From Agromyces albus (GTDB lineage: Bacteria > Actinomycetota > Actinomycetes > Actinomycetales > Microbacteriaceae): a stretch of 64,000 nt of DNA. The stretch lies in NCBI RefSeq assembly GCF_030815405.1, contig NZ_JAUSWX010000001.1, positions 3,100,001-3,164,000 on the forward strand. Reading direction: 5' to 3'. The first letter of the stretch is position 1, and every line of letters begins with the position of its first letter. Made by a program: the position numbers and the translations under genes. The notes beneath the pieces were generated by a model, which saw only the letters and a program-made list of their open reading frames with translations, was not told where the DNA came from and did not search any database. Of the stretch, positions 8,535 through 16,791 are shown piece by piece.

Positions 8535-9860
8535 TCAGTCGGCGCCGAGCGCCTGACGCGCGTAGCGGTACTTCTCCACCAGGCGCAGCTGGGTCTCGTA
8601 CTCGAGGCGGCGCAGGCGCCAGCGCGCCGTGTTGTCGTCGATGTCGGCGAGCTTCACGCGGCGCGCGATCCGGTCGCGGCGGATGCGTGCGTAGTAGTCG
8701 TCGAGCGAGACCTCGGGGGTGCGCGTGAGCACCAGCACGACCTCGACGATCTCGGGCATCAGGCCGGCCTCGAGCAGTTCTTGCGCCGTGACGGCGGTAT
8801 CCTCCAGCACGTCGTGCAGCCACGCGGCCGCGGCTTCGATCGGCTCGGTGACCGGGTCGAAGCGCTCGGAGATGCGTCCCGGATGGTCGATGTACGGCGC
8901 ACCGCTCTTGTCGAGCCGACCGCGGTGCGCGATGAACGAGATGCCCTTCGCGAGCGACACCTGCGCGATCGCGTCGGTCGCCGACATCGATTCCGCGGAC
9001 GGTATCGGGAGGAGCGCCGGTTCAGGTTCGGCCACCGGCACGTGCCCGCTCCTCCGGATGCCGCCGCCCTCCATGCTCTCGGACATCATCGTCGTCGACT
9101 CCATCATCATCATCTCCTCGAACTCCTCGGTCACCGGGTCCACCTCCGCGTCATCGTCCTCGTTCGTCGGATCGGCCGGAGTCTCGGCCGAGTGGGATAC
9201 CGCCGGCACCGGCTCGGCCTCGGCATCCTCAGTTTCCGCTGAGTCGGCCGCAGCATCCGCCGTCTCGCTCGCGTCGTCAGCCGCGTCGTCGGCTGCAACA
9301 TCCGCATCCGCATCTGCCTCGCCCTCGGCCTCGGCCTCTTTCTCTTCCTCTGCTTCTGCCTCTGCCGCCTCCGCGATCGGATCGCGCCCGCGGACCGGAC
9401 GCACGAACTTCAGCTCGACCTCCAGCTCGCCGAGCTCCCGCTCGTCGAGCTCGAGCAGTGAGCGCACGCCGCTCTCACGGCGGCGCTCGAACGATTCCTC
9501 ATTCACCTCGACGAGCTGCGCGCCGTCGCGAGTCGTGAAGTACCGCCGCCGCTCGCCGTCGGAGACGGTCACGATGACCGCGTCGTAGTCGCCGCTCGGC
9601 TCCAGCGAGCTCAAGAAGTACCGGGGCCGTTCGGCGAGCGGATGCGTCGGCGGGTCGATCGCCGGAATCTCGAGACGCCGCGCGTGCGCGCCGGCCCGGT
9701 CGTCGTCACGCTCGAGCTCCGCCAACGGCGCGCCGGAGCCGGACACAAGCTCGTCGTCAGTGGGAGCGGTCAACCGGACTCCAGGGGGAAGCCGGTCCGT
9801 CGTGTCGGCGGATCGGGTTGGGCGGTCGTCGGGGCGGGTTCGGATGCGGCGGGCGGGCAC
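8535..9860 (-). CDS. HD-domain protein, small alarmone hydrolase-like, with long acidic linker
   Basis: This 441-aa protein has three parts. Residues about 1-160 are a charged N-terminal region including a compact unassigned segment (RPRYFLSSLEPSGDYDAVIV). Residues about 160-290 are low-complexity, Ala/Glu/Asp-rich with a methionine run (EEMMMMESTTMM). Residues about 295-435 match the HD hydrolase of RelA/SpoT and Mesh1-type alarmone hydrolases: FIAHRGRLDKSGAPYIDHP, WLHDVLEDT and VKLADIDDN carry the expected H, HD, ED and D metal ligands. The likely substrate is (p)ppGpp or a similar nucleotide. No synthetase domain is present. An internal ATG at 8987 would make the HD domain alone. The true start is uncertain. 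Confidence 0.72.
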   Translation of the reverse strand: MPARRIRTRPDDRPTRSADTTDRLPPGVRLTAPTDDELVSGSGAPLAELERDDDRAGAHARRLEIPAIDPPTHPLAERPRYFLSSLEPSGDYDAVIVTVSDGERRRYFTTRDGAQLVEVNEESFERRRESGVRSLLELDERELGELEVELKFVRPVRGRDPIAEAAEAEAEEEKEAEAEGEADADADVAADDAADDASETADAAADSAETEDAEAEPVPAVSHSAETPADPTNEDDDAEVDPVTEEFEEMMMMESTTMMSESMEGGGIRRSGHVPVAEPEPALLPIPSAESMSATDAIAQVSLAKGISFIAHRGRLDKSGAPYIDHPGRISERFDPVTEPIEAAAAWLHDVLEDTAVTAQELLEAGLMPEIVEVVLVLTRTPEVSLDDYYARIRRDRIARRVKLADIDDNTARWRLRRLEYETQLRLVEKYRYARQALGAD

Positions 9861-9961
9861 CCGCGCACGTCCGATGGTAGGGCGTCGGCCCGATCGACGC
9901 AGCAGCGCGCGTCGGCATGGCTGAACTTCGCCGCTCAGGGCCCCTCAGCCCGCCGGCGGCC

Positions 9962-9991
9962 TTCCCAACTCACCCCGGGCGCGGGTAACAT
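9962..9991 (+). promoter_or_regulatory. candidate promoter for the ribosomal-protection gene
   Basis: TTCCCA at 9962-9967 and TAACAT at 9986-9991 are separated by 18 bases. Transcription from here would give an mRNA leader of about 60 bases to the small leader ORF and about 120 bases to the main start codon. Confidence 0.4.
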
Positions 9992-10056
9992 CGTTCCCCG
10001 TCGCTGCACGAGCGACATCCGTCCGTCACGAGACGTCGAGGAGAGAGGAGAAGGCG

Positions 10057-10179
10057 ATGCGAGCTCAGGTCATGCCTTCGTTCCTGCTCTTCCGCGACCG
10101 AACGGACCTGACCACTCGTGCGTATCCTCAATCTCGGCATCGTCGCGCACGTCGATGCCGGCAAGACCTCACTCACTGA
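10057..10179 (+). CDS. leader ORF overlapping the ribosomal-protection gene start
   Basis: An ATG at 10057 is preceded by the best ribosome site in the neighbourhood (GAGGAGAGAGGAGAAGG). It opens a 40-codon frame (MRAQVMPSFLLFRDR...) that ends with TGA at 10177-10179, past the GTG start of the next gene at 10118, in a different frame. The main gene has no obvious ribosome site of its own. The arrangement looks like a regulatory leader whose translation affects access to the downstream start. The peptide sequence itself resembles nothing known. It could be fortuitous. Confidence 0.45.
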   Translation: MRAQVMPSFLLFRDRTDLTTRAYPQSRHRRARRCRQDLTH

Positions 10180-12136
10180 GCGCATCCTCGCCGAGGTCGG
10201 CGTGCTCGACCACCCCGGCAGCGTCGATGACGGCACGACCGTCACCGACTCGCTCGACCTCGAACGGCGCCGCGGCATCACGATCCGCTCGTCGGTGGTG
10301 TCATTCGACGTGCCCGGCGATGACGACGATCACGTCGGCGCGCCCGCCTTCACCGTCAACCTGATCGACACTCCGGGCCACTCCGACTTCATCGCCGAGG
10401 TCGAGCGTGCGCTCGCGGTGCTCGACGGCGCGGTGCTCGTCGTGTCAGCAGTCGAGGGCGTGCAGGCGCAGACCGTCGTGCTCATGCGCACCCTGCAGCG
10501 GCTCGGCCTGCCCGTGATCCTCTTCGTGAACAAGATCGATCGCGGCGGTGCGCATCCCGAACGCGTCGTCTCCGACATCCGGCGACGGCTCAGCGAGCGC
10601 GTTGCGCTGTTGACGAGCGTGGCGGATGCCGGCACCCCGGGCGCCTCGGCCACCGCGGCTGCGCGCAACGACGCGGCATCCGTCGAGGGCATGCTCGAGG
10701 TGGTCGCCGAGTGCGACGATCGTGTGCTCGATGCGTGGGCGAACGGAGCACCACCGACTCCCGCCCGGGTGCGGCAACGTTTCGGCGAGCTCTCGAGGCG
10801 TGGACGCGTGCACGGCATCCTCGCCGGATCCGCCCGGACGGGCGCCGGAGTGCCCGAGCTGCTCGCCCACCTGGGCGAGCTGCTGCCCGCCGTCGAGCAC
10901 GACGCCGATGCCGAGCTCTCGGCAAGCGTCTTCAAGATCGAACGCGACGATCGAGGCGACCGCCAGGTGTTCGTGCACGTGCGCGCCGGCACCCTGCGGG
11001 TGCGCGACCGGGTCATGGTCGCCGGCCGTGAGGGCGTGAAGATCACCGGCATCCGCTCATTCGATGGCGGCACCGTGGTCGAAACGGATGCCGCGGTTGC
11101 CGGTCGCATCGCGCTCGTTCGCGGGCTCGACAATGCGAAGATCGGCGCGACGATCGGGACCGGCTCGAACGCCGCCGACGCTGCGGGGCTCGCGCGGCCG
11201 ATGCTGCAATCGGTCGTCGAGTTCGCGCCGGAGCACGCGGGCGCGGTCTTCTCTGCACTCTCCGACCTCGCAGAACAAGACCCGTTCATCGACCTGCGGC
11301 AGGATGATGCGCGCGGTGAGATCACCGTCATGCTCACGGGCGAGGTGCAGAAGGAGGTGATCCAGGCGATGCTCGCCGAGCGACATGGGCTCGAGGTCGG
11401 CTTCCGCGAGTCGACCGTGGTGTGCATCGAGCGGCTCGCCGGCGCCGGCGAAGCCGTGGAGTTCAACAAGACCGGGGGAAACCCCTTCCTCGCGACCGTC
11501 GGCCTGCGCCTCGAACCTGCCCCGCCAGGCAGCGGTGTGGCGTTCCACCTCGGCATCGAACCGGGCGCGATGCCGCCCGCCTTCTTCGCCGCGACCGAAC
11601 AGGCCGTTCGAACGACCCTCGAGCAGGGACTCTACGGCTGGGAGGTACCCGACTGCATCGTCACGATGACGCACTCGGGGTATTCACCACGGCAGAGCCA
11701 CGCGCACCAGCGCTTCTCGAAGGCGATGTCGAGCACGGGGGCGGACTTCCGCGCCCTCACCCCGCTCGTCGTGATGGACGCCCTGGCCAGGGCCGGCACG
11801 GTGGTCTGCGAACCGATGCACCGCTTCGAGCTCGAAGTGCCGATCGACGTCGTCGGCTCCGTGCTCTCGGCGATCACCCGGTTCGAAGCGGTTCCGACCA
11901 CGACTGACGAGCACCGGTTCGCCGCCGTGATCTCGGGTCGCGTTCCGCTGCGGCGGCTCGACCGACTTCGAGCGGTGCTGCCTGGGCTGACGCGCGGAGA
12001 GGGAGCGCTGCGATCGGAGCCCGGCGGCGACCAGCCTGTGCACGGCAGGCCCCCCGAACGTGCGCGTCTCGGCGAGAACCCCCTCGACCGCGAACAGTAC
12101 CTGCGCCGCATCGCGCAGACGGTCAACGGGGTGTGA
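10118..12136 (+). CDS. Tet(M)/Otr(A)-type ribosomal protection GTPase
   Basis: This 672-aa translational GTPase resembles EF-G. Its G motifs are AHVDAGKTSL (G1), DTPGH (G3) and NKID (G4), followed by the EF-G-like domains II-V (GYSPRQSHAHQRFSK lies in domain IV). Family members bind the ribosome and dislodge tetracycline; actinobacterial chromosomal members are often annotated as resistance genes without proof. GTG 10118 is chosen because the conserved RILNLGIVAHVDAGKT begins there. It lacks a clear Shine-Dalgarno sequence and overlaps a leader ORF in another frame. Length is close to the roughly 640 aa typical of the family. Confidence 0.83.
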   Translation: MRILNLGIVAHVDAGKTSLTERILAEVGVLDHPGSVDDGTTVTDSLDLERRRGITIRSSVVSFDVPGDDDDHVGAPAFTVNLIDTPGHSDFIAEVERALAVLDGAVLVVSAVEGVQAQTVVLMRTLQRLGLPVILFVNKIDRGGAHPERVVSDIRRRLSERVALLTSVADAGTPGASATAAARNDAASVEGMLEVVAECDDRVLDAWANGAPPTPARVRQRFGELSRRGRVHGILAGSARTGAGVPELLAHLGELLPAVEHDADAELSASVFKIERDDRGDRQVFVHVRAGTLRVRDRVMVAGREGVKITGIRSFDGGTVVETDAAVAGRIALVRGLDNAKIGATIGTGSNAADAAGLARPMLQSVVEFAPEHAGAVFSALSDLAEQDPFIDLRQDDARGEITVMLTGEVQKEVIQAMLAERHGLEVGFRESTVVCIERLAGAGEAVEFNKTGGNPFLATVGLRLEPAPPGSGVAFHLGIEPGAMPPAFFAATEQAVRTTLEQGLYGWEVPDCIVTMTHSGYSPRQSHAHQRFSKAMSSTGADFRALTPLVVMDALARAGTVVCEPMHRFELEVPIDVVGSVLSAITRFEAVPTTTDEHRFAAVISGRVPLRRLDRLRAVLPGLTRGEGALRSEPGGDQPVHGRPPERARLGENPLDREQYLRRIAQTVNGV

Positions 12137-12155
12137 CGCGCGACCAGCTGTTGCT

Positions 12156-12539
12156 CTACCCGCGGCCCGCAATGCGGTTGGCCTTGAGGACGTCGCCGGC
12201 GTTCGCCGCGACCCACTCGACCAGCGGCAGCATCCGTTCCATCAGCTCCCGCCCGCGGTCGGTCAGATCGTACTCGACGCGCGGTGGCACCTCGGGGTAC
12301 GAAGTGCGCTCCACGAACCCGTCGGCTTCGAGCTGGCGCAGCGTGGAGGCGAGCATCTTCTCGCTGATGCCCTCGACTTCGCGGCGCAACTCGCCCCAGC
12401 GCAGGGTGCCGTCGGTGAGCGCGAGCAGCACGAGCACGCCCCACTTGCTCATGATGTGGTCGAGCACGACGCGGGTGGGGCATCCCTCGGTGAAGACTTC
12501 GCCCGAGGTGCGCCGGATCTCAGCAAGACTTACCGTCAT
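12156..12539 (-). CDS. HxlR (DUF24) family transcriptional regulator
   Basis: This 127-aa winged-helix protein has the HxlR signature: CPTRVVLDHIMSKWGVLVLLAL with the single N-terminal cysteine (C20), then GISEKMLASTLRQLEADGFVERT and YDLTDRGREL. Members such as QorR sense oxidants or quinones through this cysteine. It is divergent from a QorB-like gene, its likely target. A -10 box TAAGGT (minus strand, 12546-12551) lies 6 bases before the ATG, so the gene is probably leaderless and self-repressed through the GTGGGTACCTT repeats that overlap that box. Confidence 0.85.
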   Translation of the reverse strand: MTVSLAEIRRTSGEVFTEGCPTRVVLDHIMSKWGVLVLLALTDGTLRWGELRREVEGISEKMLASTLRQLEADGFVERTSYPEVPPRVEYDLTDRGRELMERMLPLVEWVAANAGDVLKANRIAGRG

Positions 12540-12576
12540 GTGGGTACCTTACCAAAAAGTGGGTACCTTCTCTAGG
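12540..12576. promoter_or_regulatory. HxlR operator (two direct repeats) and divergent promoters
   Basis: GTGGGTACCTT occurs twice, at 12540-12550 and 12559-12569, 19 bp apart, each with a GGTACC core. The first copy overlaps the minus-strand -10 box (TAAGGT, 12546-12551) of the HxlR gene. A plus-strand -10-like TCTAGG at 12571-12576 has TTACCA 16 bases upstream. The layout suits simultaneous repression of both genes. Confidence 0.6.
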
Positions 12577-12631
12577 GAAGGTTAGCGCGCGGCATCCGGT
12601 TGCAGCCTGTGTCCCAATCGAAAGGAACACC

Positions 12632-13507
12632 ATGACCATTCTCGTCACCGCCACTTCAGGTCACCTCGGCAGCCTCGTCGTCGAGTCGCTGCTCACCCGC
12701 GGCGCCGACCCCGCCACCATCGTGGCGAGCGCGCGCGACACGTCGAAGCTCGCGGAGCTCGCGGCACGCGGCATCCGCACCGTCGAACTCGACTACGCGC
12801 GCCCCGAGACCATCGCCCCCGCGCTCGAAGGCGTCGACACCGTGCTGCTCGTCTCGGGCACCGACTTCGGCAGCCGCGCCGCGCAGCACCAGAACGTGAT
12901 CGACGCCGCCAAGGCCGCCGGCGTCACGAAGCTCGTGTACACGAGCGCCACGCGCGCGACCACCGCCGACTTCGCGGTGGCCCCCGAGCACAAGGCCACC
13001 GAGGAGGCCATCGCCGCCTCTGGCATTCCCGCCGTGATCGTGCGCAACAACTGGTACACCGAGAACTACGCAGCGGATGTCGCACGCGCCGCCGAGACCG
13101 GCGTCATCGCGTCGTCGGCAGGCGAAGGTCGCGTGGCGAGCGCCTCCCGTGTCGACTTCGCGGAAGCCGCCGCCGTGGTGCTGCTCGAAGACGGCCACAT
13201 CGGCCAGGTGTACGAGCTCGCCGGCGATGTCGTGTGGAACTACTCAGAGCTCGCCGCCGCCGCGTCGGAGGTCGTCGGTCGCGAGGTGACGTACGTGTCG
13301 CTCTCGACCGAGGAGCACGTGGCCGCGCTCGAGGGCTTCGGGCTCGATGCCGGCACGGCCGGGTTCGTCGCCGCGATCGACGCCGGCATTCGCAACGGCG
13401 TGCTCGCCGAGTCGGATGGGACGCTGTCGCGGCTCATCGGGCGTCCGACGACGCCGCTGGTCGAGGGGCTGCGCGCTGTGGTGAGCGTGCCCGCGGCCGC
13501 AGCATAG
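12632..13507 (+). CDS. NAD(P)H:quinone oxidoreductase type 2, QorB-like (NmrA-type SDR)
   Basis: This 291-aa atypical short-chain dehydrogenase starts with the nucleotide-binding ILVTATSGHLGSLVVESLL, followed by LVYTSAT and VRNNWYTEN, which match QorB/YtfG quinone oxidoreductases and NmrA-like proteins. It would reduce quinones with NAD(P)H as a detoxification step. ATG 12632 follows AAAGGAACACC. Divergence from an HxlR regulator repeats the qor2-qorR arrangement of corynebacteria, which supports the assignment. A perfect hairpin at 13543-13568 ends the unit. Confidence 0.83.
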   Translation: MTILVTATSGHLGSLVVESLLTRGADPATIVASARDTSKLAELAARGIRTVELDYARPETIAPALEGVDTVLLVSGTDFGSRAAQHQNVIDAAKAAGVTKLVYTSATRATTADFAVAPEHKATEEAIAASGIPAVIVRNNWYTENYAADVARAAETGVIASSAGEGRVASASRVDFAEAAAVVLLEDGHIGQVYELAGDVVWNYSELAAAASEVVGREVTYVSLSTEEHVAALEGFGLDAGTAGFVAAIDAGIRNGVLAESDGTLSRLIGRPTTPLVEGLRAVVSVPAAAA

Positions 13508-13542
13508 GCGCGGAGACCGCCACTCGGCGACTCGGGGTGGTC

Positions 13543-13568
13543 GGCCGTCACGGGACAACGTGACGGCC
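13543..13568 (+). terminator. hairpin terminator after the QorB-like gene
   Basis: GGCCGTCACG at 13543-13552 and its exact complement at 13559-13568 enclose a 6-base loop (GGACAA), 35 bases past the stop. Confidence 0.65.
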
Positions 13569-13697
13569 GGCCGCCCCGTTCTGGTTCGGGTCGCAGAGTG
13601 CTTGGCAGGAACCGAGCGTTCGCCGGTCATGGCGTGTACCCCGATCTGGGGCGATCCTCCCCACGTGGCTGAGCATGGGAAGTGCCACTATCGAAGC

Positions 13698-14672
13698 ATG
13701 ACTGACCCGCGCACGACCCCGGCAGGCTGGTACGACGACGGTTCCGGCACCCTCCGATACTGGGACGGCAGCGCGTGGACCGAGCACAGGGCTCCCAGCG
13801 CGGCTGCGACAGAGCCGACTGCCGACGCACCGGGCGAGTCGCCGTACGCCGCGGCGGCCACGGCGACGGGCAGCACGGTGGCGACGGCTGAGCCCCCGCC
13901 GGCGGCACCCACGGCCGCGCCCGCCGCCAAACCGCACGTTCTCGGGATCATCGCGCTCGCCGTCGCGGCGCTGGGGTTCATCTTCGCCTGCATCCCCGGC
14001 GCGCTGATCGTCGGCTGGATCCTGCTGCCGATCGCCTTCGTGCTGTCGATCGTGGCGCTGTTCCTCAAGGGCAGGAAGTGGCCGGCGATCACCGGCCTCA
14101 TCGTCTCGATCCTCGGCACGATTGTGGGCTTCGTCGTGTTCTTCACCGTCGTCGCGACGTCATTCGATGAAGCCTTCGGTGACATCGACGGACTCATCGC
14201 TGAGGCATCCGAAGCTGCTGACGACCTTGAAGACCTCCCCGTCGCCGACGAGCCGGTCGAGGAAGTCGAACCCGAGCCGGTCGGCAACCTCGCGTTCGGA
14301 CAGGCCATGGTCTGGGACAACGGCGTCGAACTCACGGTCTCGGCTCCGGAGGCCTACACCCCGAGCGAGTACGCGGCCGGCGCCGACCTTGCGAACAACA
14401 TCGTCTTCACCATGACGATCGTCAATAACTCGAGCGAGAACCTCGAGCCGTTCCCCGCCCCACGCTTGTCGTCGGGCGGACAGGAAGCGAGTCAGATCTT
14501 CGACATCACCGCTGAGGGCCAGGACATCGGTATCCCGCCGACGACGGTGATCCTTCCGGGTGAGTCCGTCACGTGGCGGTCCGCATGGTCGGTCGCCAGC
14601 CCGAACTCGCTCACGATGGAGATCGCGCCGAGCTTCGAGTACGACGACGCGATCTTCACCAACCTGCAGTGA
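13698..14672 (+). CDS. DUF2510 membrane protein with C-terminal DUF4352-like domain
   Basis: This 324-aa protein has a DUF2510 motif at its N terminus (PAGWYDDGSGTLRYWDGSAWTEH), a Pro/Ala/Thr-rich linker, two to three membrane helices (residues about 75-160, DUF4190-like), an acidic linker and an extracytoplasmic beta domain. That domain has the pattern ELTVSAPEAY...MTIVNNSSENLEPFP...GESVTWRSAW of Telobox/DUF4352 domains. The function is unknown; such proteins are common envelope components in Microbacteriaceae. The start ATG has no Shine-Dalgarno sequence but a weak CACTAT six bases upstream, so it may be leaderless. A related WYDDGSG motif opens the TM2 protein at 34439. Confidence 0.75.
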   Translation: MTDPRTTPAGWYDDGSGTLRYWDGSAWTEHRAPSAAATEPTADAPGESPYAAAATATGSTVATAEPPPAAPTAAPAAKPHVLGIIALAVAALGFIFACIPGALIVGWILLPIAFVLSIVALFLKGRKWPAITGLIVSILGTIVGFVVFFTVVATSFDEAFGDIDGLIAEASEAADDLEDLPVADEPVEEVEPEPVGNLAFGQAMVWDNGVELTVSAPEAYTPSEYAAGADLANNIVFTMTIVNNSSENLEPFPAPRLSSGGQEASQIFDITAEGQDIGIPPTTVILPGESVTWRSAWSVASPNSLTMEIAPSFEYDDAIFTNLQ

Positions 14673-14727
14673 CCGCGGATCGCTGACGTCCGAGGCTTCT
14701 TTCGCGGGCGCCGGTCGCAGCGACACA

Positions 14728-15621
14728 ATGGGAGTCGTGGGCGGATACGCGATCCTCGAAGCCCCGTCGGTGCTCGGGCTCTTCCCCCGGGGCGTTGAAC
14801 GCCTCCCCGAGGCGCTGCTCGATGCCGGTCTCGCCGAGGCCCTCGGTGCGCGTCGCGCGGGGCAGGTGATTCCGCCGCCCTACGATCCGCAACGAGATCC
14901 GGCGACGAAGATGCTGAACCCGACCGCGCTCCGTGACTACTCTCGCGCCCTCGCTGACGCGACCGGCGAGGTGCTCGACGGCGGCGAGGTTCCGGTCGTG
15001 CTCGGCGGTGACTGCACCATCATGCTGGGCCCCCTGCTGGCGCTCCGTCGCCGCGGGCGCTACGGATTGCTGCACCTCGACGGCCACGCCGACTTCTACC
15101 AACCGGAAGCCGATCCCAACGGTGAGGCCGCTTCGATGGATCTCGCCCTGGCGACGGGCCGAGGTCCGGATGTCGTCGCAAACTTCGACGGTCAACGCCC
15201 GTTGGTTCGCGACGACGACGTCATGCAGTTCGCGCGCCGCGACGTCGACACTGCGGCGGCATCCGGAAGCCAGCGAATCGAGGACACGAGCATCCGGATG
15301 ATCGACCTCCAGGAGGTTCGACGGCGGGGGATCGAAGATGCCGCGCACGATGCGCTGGGACGATTGGTGCGCCCGGAGCTCGACGGCTTCTGGATCCATC
15401 TCGACTGCGATGTGCTCGACGATGCCGTGATGCCGGCCGTCGACTACCGTGCGCCGGGCGGACTGACCTGGGATGAGCTCGAGCACGTGCTGAGGGTCGC
15501 CATCGACAGCCGGCACGCCGTCGGCCTCGATGTCACGATCTTCAATCCACGGCTCGACGGCGACGGCTCGATCGCCCGTGCACTTGTCGACTGTCTTGGT
15601 CGGAGCCTCCGCGACGTCTAG
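14728..15621 (+). CDS. arginase/agmatinase-superfamily protein with altered metal ligands
   Basis: This 297-aa protein of the ureohydrolase fold has three recognisable metal-site regions: VVLGGDCTIM (canonical GGDH, here Cys replaces His), HLDGHADFY (canonical DAHxD) and IHLDCDVLDDAVMP (canonical SxDxDxxDP). The changed first ligand is shared by a group of actinobacterial arginase-family proteins whose substrates are not known, so calling it arginase would be too strong. ATG 14728 is taken as start because GYAILEAPSVLG follows directly; no Shine-Dalgarno sequence is seen. It lies 55 bases after the DUF2510 gene and 85 bases before the NMO gene, all on the plus strand. Confidence 0.72.
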   Translation: MGVVGGYAILEAPSVLGLFPRGVERLPEALLDAGLAEALGARRAGQVIPPPYDPQRDPATKMLNPTALRDYSRALADATGEVLDGGEVPVVLGGDCTIMLGPLLALRRRGRYGLLHLDGHADFYQPEADPNGEAASMDLALATGRGPDVVANFDGQRPLVRDDDVMQFARRDVDTAAASGSQRIEDTSIRMIDLQEVRRRGIEDAAHDALGRLVRPELDGFWIHLDCDVLDDAVMPAVDYRAPGGLTWDELEHVLRVAIDSRHAVGLDVTIFNPRLDGDGSIARALVDCLGRSLRDV

Positions 15622-15706
15622 CCAGCTGTTCAGCGGATTCGCTGCGGCCGGCCATACGTTGGACGAAGGCACGGATACGGCAACCCCGGGCACGAGGAGC
15701 GACAAG

Positions 15707-16774
15707 ATGACGGACCGCATGAATCACCTCACGTCGATGCTGGGCATCGACCAGCCGATCGTGCTCGGCCCGTTCGGTGGGCTCTCGTCGGTCGAGCTCA
15801 GTGCGACCGTGAGCGAGCTCGGCGGGCTCGGCTCGTTCGGACTCTACGGGTACGACGCCGACCGCATCGCCGAGGCGGCGTCGGCGATCCGCGCGTCCAC
15901 GAGCCGACCGTTCAACCTCAACATCTGGCTGCCGCTGACCGACCCCGAGGCGGATGCCCCGCTGCCACGCTCCGACTACGACGATGCCGTCGAGGCGCTC
16001 CGACCCTTCTTCGATGAGGTCGGCGTGCCGGTGCCCACCGAGCCGCCCGCCCAGTACCTGCCGTCGTTCGACGAGCAGTGGGAGGCCGTGCTCGAGGCGC
16101 GGCCGGCGGTGGCAAGCTTCGTGTTCGGCGTGCCGGCCGAGGGCGTCGTCGAGAGCGCGCGGGCGCACGGCATCCGCTTGGTTGGGACCGCGACCTCGGT
16201 CGACGAGGCCGTGGCGTTGGAGGAGAGCGGCGTCGACGCGATCGTCGCAACGGGACTCGAGGCGGGCGGGCATCGGGTGTCATTCCTCCGCCAACCCGAG
16301 CGGGCGCTCGTCGGGAGCATCTCGCTCATCCCCCAGGTCGTCGATGCGGTCGACGTGCCGGTCATCGCCGCGGGCGGCATCGCCGATCGGCGCGGAGTCG
16401 CGGCGGCCTTCGCGCTGGGTGCGAGCGGCGTGCAGGTCGGCACGGCATTCCTGCGCACGCGGCAGTCGGCCGCGAACGACGCGCACCGGGCGGCGATCGC
16501 CGCCACGGCTGCACACGACACGGTGCTCACGCGCGCGATGAGCGGACGGCTGGCCCGCGGCGCGGCCAACCGCGTCGTACGCGAGATCGAACAGGGCGGC
16601 GTGATCGCCCCGTTCCCGGTGCAGAATTGGATGACCGGGAAGTTCCGCGTGGAGGCGATCCGCCAGGGTCGCGCCGACCTGCAATCGCTGTGGATGGGAC
16701 AGTCGGCACCCCTCGCGGTGCACGACGACGTTGGTGACGTGTTCGAGGAGCTCGCGGCCGGAATTCCCGACTGA
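15707..16774 (+). CDS. nitronate monooxygenase family FMN protein
   Basis: This 355-aa TIM-barrel flavoprotein belongs to the NMO/2-nitropropane dioxygenase family. Typical segments are QPIVLGPFGG at the N terminus, ATGLEAGGHR with the catalytic-region His, PVIAAGGIADRRG and GVQVGTAFLRT, the FMN-phosphate site. The enzymes oxidise nitronates such as propionate 3-nitronate; many homologues have other FMN-dependent roles. ATG 15707 has GAGGAG nine bases upstream; in-frame upstream codons overlap the arginase-like gene and are rejected. Confidence 0.83.
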   Translation: MTDRMNHLTSMLGIDQPIVLGPFGGLSSVELSATVSELGGLGSFGLYGYDADRIAEAASAIRASTSRPFNLNIWLPLTDPEADAPLPRSDYDDAVEALRPFFDEVGVPVPTEPPAQYLPSFDEQWEAVLEARPAVASFVFGVPAEGVVESARAHGIRLVGTATSVDEAVALEESGVDAIVATGLEAGGHRVSFLRQPERALVGSISLIPQVVDAVDVPVIAAGGIADRRGVAAAFALGASGVQVGTAFLRTRQSAANDAHRAAIAATAAHDTVLTRAMSGRLARGAANRVVREIEQGGVIAPFPVQNWMTGKFRVEAIRQGRADLQSLWMGQSAPLAVHDDVGDVFEELAAGIPD

Positions 16775-16791
16775 GACTCGGCGACAGCTAG

